Below are positions 36,101 through 48,100 of a DNA stretch of 64,000 bases, one piece after another. Both the position numbers and the translations under genes were made by a program. The notes under the pieces are model-generated. The model made no database searches. It had not been told where the DNA came from and saw nothing but the letters and a program-made list of their open reading frames with translations. Every line of letters begins with the position of its first letter. Position 1 is the stretch's first letter. Source of the stretch: Podarcis raffonei (taxonomy: Eukaryota; Chordata; Lepidosauria; Squamata; Lacertidae); NCBI RefSeq assembly GCF_027172205.1, contig NC_070614.1:45241501-45305500 (forward strand), read 5' to 3'.

Positions 36101-39100
36101 CCAATGTCCATCAGTCTTTATATTATTTATTTAGCCTGGAGACCTCACGTCCGAGGCCCTTTTATCTCTCTCAGTTCCTTTCTGCCGGTCTCTTTGATGG
36201 TCCTTAATGTTAAACCCCAGGTCTCGGAGGGGGTCCGGCCCAGCAGAATCCTTGTTGCTTCCAGCCAGTCTTCCATACTTGAACGCAAAGCCTATGGGGG
36301 GCTCCAACTCTTGTTTCAGATTTCTTACAGATCCAGGTGTCCCCAAGGCTCCAGCTTTCACCTTCCGCAGATTTATAATCTCCCATTCAGACCAGGCTTT
36401 CCACATCCAATTTTTATTGTCCTTTTTTATCATCATGTCAGGCCTCATATTATAACTCTCCTTTAACTCCTGCACATCTCCTGCTTCTCCTTCATTTTCT
36501 TCAAAGACAGCACCTTGCTCCATCATTTCTGCACTTTCAGTTTCATTTACTTGTTCAGTTAAGTAGGCTTCCTGTTTCAAGTCCTTATCAGGCTCAAAAC
36601 TGTTGTTCACTGTCCAGTGTAGTAGTGATATCTTTGTAGACATAACATTGTATTCATCTTTCAAGTTTCCCAAGAGAGCGAGTGTTCTATCCAGTTCTGC
36701 TTGAAATTTACGTACTCCAGCCATTTTTGTAATGTAGTATCCCTATTACCCCTCTAGGGGGATTTTAGTTCCTTAATATTCCTTTCAGCTCAAAACCAAA
36801 AGTCCAGTTAATTTGTATCAGCCCTCGTTATTTTCAAATAATGCAACAAAAACAGCAGAAACAATGTTCTCTTTTTCCAGCTGGCAACTAGCTGACTCGC
36901 AGCTCTCTTGACAGCTGTCAAAATCTTCCATGCAACAGACTTTCTCTTAGAACGTTCCCGGGTCTCGGGGGGGGTGTGAAATTTCAGTCCCCAAATTCTT
37001 TTTATCCTCCAGTAAATCCTTATAATGTCAAAACCGTGAAATCAAGATCTTTTCACTAAAAAACAGGTTCTCTCGACCTTAGTTGCCCAGTCCTTTGCTT
37101 TAAATTGTTTACAAAGAGGGGGGGGTGACTTCCTTTTTAGCCCCTTCCCGCTCGTTCCAAATCCAGAATTAAGTTTTTTAACGTTCCAATCTCCGTATTA
37201 CTCACGGGTTTATATTTTAGAGTCCAGTCGGTCTTGGAAGAAGTTGGCGCTCTCTGTCTATGGCTTGCGGCTTCACTCCGTAGGCGAGGGAGTACTCTCA
37301 GCACCACGCCTCACCCTGCCTCCGTTCCGAAGCCTTTAAAAAGGCTCCGGCGCGGATTGGGGGGGCGCAAATGGTGCCCGCCGAGTCTCTGTGTTCACAG
37401 GCATCCGCGCCTGTGATTTTAAGGGTCCCCGCTTCGCCGCAGCGGCCAGACCCAGACGCTACGGAGCCGATTCCCTCCGGAGCTCGGAGGGAATCCGCCA
37501 TTAAACAATGGCGCCAACCCGGAAGTGACACAGATGAATTTCTTTCTCTCTCCCACAGACGCAGTGATTTCCGCAGGGCATGACGTGAGCGACGGTGGCC
37601 TCTTGACTTGCATGCTAGAAATGGCCTTTGCCGGGAACTGCGGTGCCCACATCGAACTGGGGGCGCCTGGAGTCAATGGTCAGTGAGTTAGGGAGAAGAG
37701 GAGTTGTGGCATGGGAGTTTGAGGGTGGCACTGAGCTTGGGTTGCTGTCGGAGATTGGCTGATTTGGAACAAGATATTCAGTGGGGAGAGAGAGAGCGTC
37801 AAAGGGAAGTCTTGGCAAATGATTGTGCAGGGCAGGGGTAGCTGGGATAGTGCCTTGAGATCAAAGCATGAGCGGGAGAGTTGGTCAGGGGTAGAAAAGA
37901 AGGATGCTTTTGAATTATGGTGCTGGAGGAGACTCTTGAGAGTCCCATGGACTGCAAGAAGATCAAACCTCTCCATTCTTAAGGAAATCAGCCCTGAGTG
38001 CTCACTGGAAGGACAGATTGTGAAGCTGAGGCTCCAATATTTTGGCTACCTCATGAGAAGAGAAGACTCCCTGGAAAAGACCCTGATGTTGGGAAAGATG
38101 GAGGGCACAAGGAGAAGGGGACGACAGAGGACAAGGTGGTTGGACAGTGTTCTCGAAGCTACCAGCATGAGTTTGACCAAACTGCGGGAGGCAGTGGAAG
38201 ACAGGAGTGCCTGGTGTGCTCTGGTCCATGGGGTCACGAAGAGTCGGGCACGACTAAACAACAAAGAAAAGAAGGGCATGGAGAACGTTGGGTGGAGAAG
38301 GATGAAAAGATTTCCTTGATCTGAGAATGCAGCTGCAGCTGCTGTCCATTGGGTCTGATGAGGTGGAAAGCTGGGAGCCGACAGCAGGTGGCGCCAGAGC
38401 CCAGAGCAGGCAGAGCCAATTCTGTTCCCATCCACCTCCCTGTTGAGTTCTGCAAGAAGCAAGGCTAAGACAAAGAAGGAGGCACTGGTAGTCATTGCAG
38501 GCCATAGGTGTAGCAGCAATTGGCATTCAGAGAGGCCTTGGAACCTGGAAGTGGTATATACCAGCCATCCTGACTAGCAGTCACCGGTTGCCCTATGCTC
38601 CCTGAAATTTACAAAACTCATTTTGTAAAAGCCGTCTGAATTGATGGCCGTCGCCACTTCTTGTGGCTATGGTGAATCATGTCCTTTGACTATCAGACTC
38701 TGGCCTAAGACATCTTTGATGCCTAGGGCAAAGGACAAGATGGCGCCCCCTTCCACGTTCAGAAAGATCGAGAGCTGACTCAGACTTCAGCTCCAGCAAC
38801 AAGAGAGCAGCACCACATCTAAGGGTCGCTGGCTGGGTTAGGGGGTACAATGCTCTCCTGATTTTGAGGGGAACAGCCAATGAGGTGCTGCTGCCACCCC
38901 TCAGTTTCTGCCGCCTGAGGCGGTTTCCTCCCTTTGTCCTATGGTCGCGCCAGCCCTATTTGACTCGGCATTGTGTCTCTTCTGAATCTTCCAGCATTCA
39001 GCTCATGTCAGGGTGCTGCCAGCAGCTCCCAGCTGGTTGCCCAGGAAAGTATAAAGACAAGGAAAAGTTTCTTACAGTCTATTTTTCTTCTTCAGTCTTT

Positions 39101-42100
39101 ACAGAGAGAGGCTATAGAATCCAGCCTCTTGGATAATGGCATTGTCCTGAGGGAATCTCTATCCTCCCGTCTCTCCTACCTCCTCTTTCATCATCATCAT
39201 CACCACCTCCTCCTCTACGTGCCCTCTGTCTTTGAGCTCTTTGCTCTTCTACTTTTAAGGCTTGCCGGGTTCCGGGCGATGGAGGGTCTGGAATGCTTTC
39301 TAATGCTCTCCCATGATTTCCCAACTTTCCTCCTCATCTGCCTCTGAGCTGCGACCTCCCTCAAACCCCTGCTGTAAATCTATAGTGTTTTCCTCTTCGT
39401 TCTCCCTGGAAGGGTCAGGATGGGGAAGTAGTCTCCACCATTCCTCCTCTGCCCAGTCCCGGATAGCTCCATCGGATGACCTCCACTGGATTGTGAGAAG
39501 AAGGAGGAGAACTTTTCATGGTCCTCTATAATGTCCTGGCCTCTTTACTTGCCTTTCCCCTCTTAAATTAACTAGCGCCCTTCCCTGCAACCTTCCATTG
39601 TTGTTTTGCTTGTCCTTTTCCAGTTCCCTCACCCTAACACAGTCACACTTCCTCTCTTCCCTCAGCCCTTGATGTCCTCTTTGCCGAGGAGCTGGGCCTG
39701 GTGTTGGAGGTGCCCCGTGCAGCAGCGGCCGACGTCTGCCAACGGTACCGGCGGGCTGGCGTGCGGTGCGTGCCAGTCGGGCATTCAGGCCCCCGGGGCC
39801 CTAATGCTATGGTGAGTGTGGGTGTGAGCCCTGTGGGGCAGCAGCGGGGCTGGTGGGGGAAGAATTGCTTAAAGGGTTGCTGTTAGAGATAATTTTCCAG
39901 GCCGCCTTTCAACCAAGAAAGAACCTCTGAGGCAGCTCACAAAGGATACCACACAAACACAACTTTCGAGTAAAACAAACAAACAAACCCTTTCTAGTTA
40001 TTTATTGCATTTATATCCAACCCCGTTTCTCTGAGGAGGTGGCGTGCAGGGTTCTTCCACTCTTCCTCCTTTTATCTGCACAACACGCCTGTGAGGTAGG
40101 CTAGGCTACCCAGGTCACCCAGTGAGCTTCATGGTTAAACTATGGAACTCACTCCCACAGTGATGGACACCAACTTGGATGGTTCTGTTATAAATAATAT
40201 AAGATCTGTAAATTTTTATTAACTTTTCTGTTTTACGATTTAGAATATTCATTTAGACAACCTTAAAATATCAATAACTTCTTCTCTTTCCATGGTTAAT
40301 TTTGCATACCATAAATCCCTGCATATTTTATATAAACTAAACCATTCAGTATTCCGTTATTACATCCATCAAAACTTATTTACACTATTGAATTTATCCT
40401 AATGCTGCCAACGTTTTCAAGTGTACACAATTTCCCCCCATATATTCAATAAACATTTTCCATTCTTTTTTAAACGTATGTTCTTTTTGTTCTCTTATTC
40501 TATAATTTAGATCAGCAAGCTACACGTATTCGATCAGTTTAAGTTGCCATTCTTCTTTAGCTGGGACCTCTCTCATTTTCCATTTTGGGGCTAACAAAAC
40601 ACAGGCCGCAGTAGTGGCATACATAAATAGCCTTTCTTGACACCTGGGAATTTCCATCTGAATCATCGCCAACAAAAAGGACTCTGGTGTTTTTTTGGGG
40701 GGAAAGGTGCTTTTAAACATTTCCCCCCCAATTCATTATACAGTGGTACCTTGGGTTACAGATGCTTCAGGTTACAGACTCCGCTAACTCAGAAATAGTA
40801 CCTCAGGTTAAGAACTTTGCTTCAGGATGAGAACAGAAATCGCGTGGCAGCAGTGGGAAGCCCCATTAGCTAAAGTGGTGCTTCAGGTTAAGAACAGTTT
40901 CAGGTTAAGAATGGACCTCCAGAACGAATTAAGTTCTTAGCCTGAGGTACCACTGTAAATTATTTCCCAATACTCTTTTACCCTTTCACAGGTCCACCAC
41001 ATACGAAGCGTTCTTCCAACTTGGATAATTTTAGAAGGGAATTAGACAAATTCACGGAGGAGAGGGCAATTGATGGGCTACTAGTCACAATGGCTAGGCT
41101 CTGCCCGCAACAGTTGGAGGCAGCCGTGCTTCTGAATACCAGTTGCTGGAAACCACAGCAGGGGAGAGGGATCTTGCATTCGAATCCTGCTTGTTGGTTT
41201 CCTGCAGGCATGCTGTGAAAACTCCTGCAGGATGCTTGGCTTGATGGGCCTTTGGCCTGATCCAGGAGACTCCTCTTGTGTTCATGGCCAAGCAGGGACT
41301 TGGTCTTCACACTTACTCCCCTCTTTATTTTTTAAATTTGCATTTTATTTATTTGTTAACATTCTTACATTACATCGCTAAACGTTGTCATATTACATTA
41401 CAGGACTTACTACAATGTAATTTCCAACATGTATACAAAAATTATATACAAATTTTATATACCTAGAAAGAAAATAAAAAAGAACAAAGAGAAAAAACAA
41501 AAACAATTCCCCCCCCCAAATCATATACATACCAACACACTAGACTTCCTGTCTATCCCGTTGTATATTCCTTTTTTTACAAATGAATGTACTCTTATTA
41601 TTGTATATTTCTTTGCAGTTTATCTAATACATTCCTATATCAATATGTGCTCTTAGTCTTATTTCTCAACTCAGTCTCACTCCAACGTCAATCAAATGCC
41701 AGCATAGATAGCGAAGCTTTACTGTATTTTTGAACATAGGTTTTATATCTATCCCACTTTCCCATAAATTTTTGTTTAGAATTGCCTCTCAGGGTGTTTG
41801 TCAACTGCGCCATTTCAGCAAATTCTTGTAGCTTGTAATGCCAGTCCACTTACTCCCCTCTTTACGGTTTTTCCATCTCCCACTGCCCATGCCCCCTGCT
41901 TTTTGTTGTTGTTGTGTTGCTAATTTGCTGCCTTGTTGTGACGCTTTGCAGATCCAGGTCACCGTGAACGGCCAGGAAGTGTTGGCGGAAAAAGTGTCCA
42001 CCTTGCGCGGCTGGTGGGAAGACACCAGCTTCCAGCTGGAGAGGCTGCAAGCCAACGCGGACTGTGTGGCCCAAGAAGAGGCAGGGCTGACCAAGCGCAC

Positions 42101-45100
42101 GGAGCCCAGCTACACCCTGACCTTTAACCCCCAGGAAGAACTTCCCCTGCTGCAGGAAATGGGTATGGGGCAGACCAGGGCCAAGAAGAGGGGTGGGGAA
42201 AGGGGGAGACCGCCTGTTACCTGAGTAAAAGTTGTCGACACATTGAAAGGAAGGAGCCTCACTTACCTAGGCAAAATGAACTTCAGTTGGTCTACCCTGA
42301 GTTGGGCTAGCACTAGATACCATCCTGAGAAAAAGGAAATAGAGCTGTTGCCTGACCTCTTAGCAGATTAATTTTAGCAAATTAATTGATTGCATTTGCA
42401 TTTGGGTAAAAACAGTGGTGATGAAGGGAGAAGTGTATACTTTATTAGCTTTGGACAACACATGCATGAGCCTTTGTAGCCATGATCTTAGGAGACACAT
42501 CCTTTTGCGAGAGGAAATGGGGGATTCATCTTCTGAGATGTGATACAGTCAAACCTTGGTTGTCAAATGTAATCTGTTCCGGAAGTCCATTTGGCTTCCA
42601 AAATGTTTGAAAACCGGAGCGTTTTCTTCCGGGTTTTCGGCATTTGGGAGCCGAAGCGTTCCAAAACAGAGGCGTTTGGGAGCCAAGGTTTGACTGTACC
42701 TGTATTAAAAATTATGTTTTAAAAAACCCCTGCCCACTTAATCAAGAACACTTTTTGAGTTGACTTAATCAGTAAGGCCGGGATGTGGGTGGCGCTGTGG
42801 GTAAAAGCCTCAGCGCCTAGGGCTTGCCGATCGCATGGTCGGCGGTTCGAATCCCCGCGGCGGGGTGCGCTCCCGTTGCTCGGTCCCAGCGCCTGCCAAC
42901 CTAGCAGTTTGAAAGCACCCCCAGGTGCAAGTAGATAAATGGGGACCGCTTACTGGCGGGAAGGTAAACGGCGTTTCTGTGTGCTGCGCTGGCTCGCCAG
43001 ATGCAGCTTTGTCACGCTGGCCACATGACCCGGAAGTGTCTCTGGACAGCGCTGGCCCCCGGCCTCTTAAGTGAGATGGGCGCACAACCCCAGAGTCTGT
43101 CAAGACTGGCCCGTACGGGCAGGGGTACCTTTACCTTTTAATCAGTAAGGCCACTTTTTTTAGTTGACTTTATTTTGAATTGTGAAATCGATTAATTGTT
43201 CATGGTAAAACCTTGCAGCCTAATCGTGAAGGGATGACAACAAACCGTGTGTCTTTTCCCTACAGCCCTTCCTGCCCCCCGTGTCGCCATCCTTCGTGAA
43301 GAAGGGAGTAACGGGGACCGTGAAATGGTGGCAGCGCTCCTCATGGGTGGCTTCCAGGTGAGCAGACCAATGTGGATTTAGTGACGGCATCGCCCACAAG
43401 TGCTTTGAGATGAAGATCTCTAACCTAATAATGTCAGGAGAGCCCTGCAGGATCAGGCCCCAGGTCCAGCATTCTGTTCTCACAGCGGCCAAGCAGATAC
43501 ACTCTCCCCTCTTGTGATGGCACTCAGAGGCATAAAATGATCTCTGGCACTGGAGGTGGATCTCGGCCATTGACAAGTGGAATAACTGTGTCTTGGTTCA
43601 GCTGAAGTGAAGGCACGAGTCAGGTGTTGGTCATCACGTGAACTGTGCGTAAGCAAGCTGCCAGCTAGCTCTGCGGAGGCTCTTTATTAGCACAGTATGC
43701 AAAACCAGTCAAATACATTTTGGACTGTGACCTTTACACATCTTCCAATCCCGAGATCAAGGGGTAGTACAAGGTTATTTTGGCACCTGTTTCTACCACG
43801 TCACTTTCCCCTTGCACAATGTGTGTGTGGCCAGTGTGGTGTAGTGGTTAAGAGCGGTAGTCTCATAATCTGGGGAACCGGGTTCGCGTCTCCGGTCCTC
43901 CACATGCAGCTGCTGGGTGACCTTGGGCTAGTCACACTTCTCTGAAGTCTCTGAGCCCCACTCACCTCACAGAGTGTTTGTTGTGTTGGAGGAAGGGAAA
44001 GGAGAATGTTAGCCGCTTTGAGACTCCTTAAAGGGAGTGAAAGGCGGGATATCAAATCCAAACTCTTCTTCTTCTTCTTCACAATGTTTAATCGAAAGAG
44101 ACAAAGGTCACAGACAGTGCACATCAGACTACTAAGAGAGCAAAAGGCAAACTAAGGTCCCCGGGACAGATCAGGCCCCCCCTGGGTCCTGCATCTGGCC
44201 CGTGCTGTGAAGCCAGAACCCGCTGTGAAGCCGAGACTCCGGGTGATGGCGACGGAAGGAAAAGGCCGAGTGGTGGTGGCGGCTCTGCCTATCCAACGCC
44301 ATGCCTGGTTAACTCAGTGGTGTTTGATTGGCAGAGATGTCCTCATGCTGCCCTGAGGTAAACCAGGCGTGGTGTTTGATTGGCAGAGCCACCACCACCA
44401 CTCGGCCTTTTCCTTCCGTCGCCGCCACCACCCTAGTGCTCCTGTGGGCCAGAGAGCGGAGCGGACGAGCTCAGTCTGCCTACCCACAAGAAGCGGCAGC
44501 TGTGGCGGTAGCCCCTGGGCAGGTAAGTGCAGAGGGTGGGGAGGAGGACTACTTGCCCCCCCATGCCTCGTCTTCCAGCCCCCCCCCAGTGCCGCTTCTC
44601 CAGCCCAACACAAGGTCTGAGGGACAGTGGACTGGCCTGCTGCTAAATTTGTTTGCTGACCCCTGTCTTAGTTATTTATTACACTTAACATACAGTGGTA
44701 CCTCTGGATACGAACGGGATCCGTTCCAGATCCCCATTCGCATCCTGAAGTGAACACGATCCGTGTTTGCGGGTCACGATTCATGCGCGTGACGTCATTT
44801 TGACCGTCTGCGCATGCGCGAACGGCAAAACCTGGAAGTAACACTCTGTTACTTCCGGGTCGCTGCGGAGCGCAACTGAAAGCACTCAACCTGAAGCAAC
44901 TACAACCCGAGGTATGACTGTACCATATTTTCCTCTGAGGAACTCAAGATTTGTATTCGTGGTTCTCCTCTTTCCTCATTTTATCCTCGCAACAAACCCT
45001 GTGAGGTAGGTTAGGCTGAGTGACCAGGCTGAGTGTGAGCTTCATGGCTGAGTGAGGATTTGAACCCTGGTCTCCCAGGTCATAGCCTGGCACTACGCCA

Positions 45101-48100
45101 CACAACATGGAGTAGGTTCATTGAGATTAATGGACGTAAGTCATTTCAGCGGGTCTCCCCTCAGTAGGACTTTAACATTGGATATCACCAAAAAACTGAA
45201 GGAACAGGAACCTCACGCAAGGAGTTGGATCTCCTCCCCGCAATGTTTCTGTCACTTCGATCTCCTCCCTTCCTGAAAGGCCTCCTGTTTATTGTCCTCT
45301 CTCCGCCCTCACTTCAGGTCTGGGACCTCACCATGCAAGACTTGTGCTCGGGCGAGATGACGCTGGACTCCTTCCGTGGCCTGGTGTTTGTCGGAGGGTT
45401 CAGCTACGCAGATGTTTTGGGTTCTGCCAAAGGTCAGCCTTGCCTCTTGCAAGGAACGGGGCTGTCCGCTTGCCTCGGGTCGAGGAGAAAGCTTCCACCC
45501 AATCTTGTGGCAAGGGATGGCGGCCTTGTTGCTGGGTTTTGGACAGGGGGTTCCTACCTGCCTCATGCTCTTTGGGAGATGCTGTTGCCGCTGATGCCAC
45601 GATAGCTGTGGGGTCTTTGGCGTGCGGTCCGGAAGGGCTTGCAAAATCCAGACAATTCATCTCCTTTTTTCTTGCTTGCAGGCTGGGCAGCCTCGGTGAC
45701 CTTTAACCGCAGGGCACAGGCTCAGTTCCAGGCCTTTCATCGGCGCAGAGACACCTTCAGCCTGGGCATCTGCAATGGCTGCCAGCTGATGGGACTGCTA
45801 GGCTGGGTGGGGACCAAAAGCGCTGATGTGCAAGATGAAGGTAAGCGAGTTGATAGTGGAATGGACTCCCTCCGAAGATGGTGCCCTCTTCTTCACTAGG
45901 GGCGTTGAATCAGAGATTGGATTGCCATCTGTTGGGGGCTTTTTACAGTGGTACCTCGGGTTGCATACGCTTCAGGTTACAGACTCCCCTAACCCAGAAA
46001 ATAGTACCTTGGATTAAGAACTTTGTTTCAGGATGAGAACAGAAATCACACGGCGGTTGTGCGGCAGCAGCGGGTGGCCCCATTAGCTAAAGTGGTGCTT
46101 CAGGTTAAGAACAGTTTCAGGTTAAGAACAGACCTCCGGAACGAATTAAGTACTTAGACTTGGAGTGAGGGTATGCTTGCTTTGCACCCTGAATGCTGCT
46201 CTGGTCAAAGGTGGATTGAGGTAAGGTTACCAGACGCCCCCGTTTCCCTGGGACAGCCCCCAGATTTACAAATCAGTCCCCATACAAAATCCATTGAAAT
46301 TGAAAAGTGTCCCCGGATTCATTGAAAAAAAAATCTGGTAACCTTAGTTTGAGGATCCTGGGAAACATTGGCCCGCGAGCGCTCCAATTGGAGAACAGTC
46401 TTTACCAAAGGTGTCATGGGTTTTGAAGATGGGGACGAAAGGGAGAAATGTGCTAAGAGGAAGGCACGCTTGGAAAACCCTCACAGTGATCAACTCCCAC
46501 CCGGAAACCTATGTTCCCACTGTGGAAGGATGTGTGGAGCCAGGCCTCCACAGTCACTTACAGACTCACTTTTAAAACTGTGTTTGTGGAAGACAATCTT
46601 CCTCGGCTACGAGTGATCGCCAAAGAGAGGTTTGAGGATGGTGCAACTGGTTCAGCCGCAACGGGCACTGCACAACAGTAATGCTGTAGAACAGAGCACA
46701 AAAGGAGGGGCTGGTGCTGAATTTTAGCATTGTAGAGGATGCCCCTGAAATCTGAGAACTGCCACTGCTCTGGTGTTGGCATGGGTGACAGATCTTGGAT
46801 TGTGGCATTTCCGGTTACAATCATAACATTGTCTGCTCAGAAATAAGTGGTGGCTGGTGCCCCTTGGTAGAAGGCAGAGAGGCAAACTCTGTGCAGCCAG
46901 CGCCAGTGGACAGGCAGAGCCAGCAAATTCTAGTTTTGACCCCATCATGTTCCCTTCTCCTTGCAAGGGCAACACTGAGACTCAGGAGTAGGAGGGAGCT
47001 GAGAGCCAGGGGCGCCCCCTGGACTGTATGTAAATAAGGAGAGGGGCAAGTGGGGGCAGAATTTGTTTGTTTGGGCAACACCCTGTTTGCCCTAATGGAC
47101 CAGGGAAGCGAGATTAGACCTGCAGCCTTAAATCTGTAAGAAATCAATCTTTTTAGTGTGCACTTTGGAACTCCTTGCCTCATGATATAGGCAGGCGGCT
47201 TCACTGTACTCTTTTCCTTGCCTGCTAAAAACTTATTTGCTTTGGCAAGCCTCTCCAGGTATGTAGAACATTGACACATGTTTTAATGTTTCCAGCTTAT
47301 TGCTGATATTAATCATTCTTTGATTTTAAAAAAATACTTGCTTCAGCTTTTTTTACCGACAATGTCATTGTATTATTTAAACCCTACTGAGGTTTGTTTG
47401 TTTTATTTTTTTACAACCAAGCAGTATGTAAATCATATGAAATTAAAAAAAAGAGATATAAAAATTTTCTTGATCTTGGTTATTATTGCAGGTGGCACCA
47501 TCCAGCCAGGTGTGCTGCTGAGTCCCAACAATTCTGGGCGCTTTGAGTCTCGTTTTGTGAGCGTCGGCATCGAGGAGAGTCCGGCGCTGATGCTTCGGGG
47601 CATGGCTGGTTCTACCCTGGGCATCTGGGTGGCACATGGAGAAGGTAATCCTTGTTTTAAAAAATTGAGTGGGGTGGGGAGAGGGTTCATAATTATATTT
47701 AGAAAAACCTTCTGTGCAAGTACCGGAAATGGGGATAAAACACCGATAATTTCTGAAAGGCATAAAAAAAAATTAAGGGGTTATACAGTAATATGTAAAA
47801 TGACAAATTATATTTATTTTAGAGACAGGAATTAAACATGCTTAATTGATAGATAAAATGTTTGCAGTTTTAACTGGCTATCTGTAATGTTTGAAGAAAT
47901 GTATTCAAAATGTTGCCCTTAGAGCTCTGGTGCGTGTAACAGCGTTGACTTTTAATAACATAATTACAATAATTAATGAGCTTCAGTAACATAATTACAA
48001 TAATTAATGAGCTTCAGTACTGGGAGCTGGAGGCCGCCTTTCTCATTTTTTAAACATTTCCATTTTTTAAGATAACACAGAAGCATGCAAATATGAAAAA

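Noticed and set aside
36131-36724. A host gene encoding a 197-residue coiled-coil protein
   Set aside because: The frame sits within a 2.0 kb insertion bounded by a target duplication and a poly(A) tail, so it belongs to the L1-type element.
37819-38319. A 166-codon novel gene in a PFAS intron
   Set aside because: The peptide is the BovB LINE C-terminus, repeated at 54978-55318.
43826-43900. Possible tRNA gene on the plus strand
   Set aside because: Same reasoning: the head of a SINE with L2-type tail, with mismatched stems.
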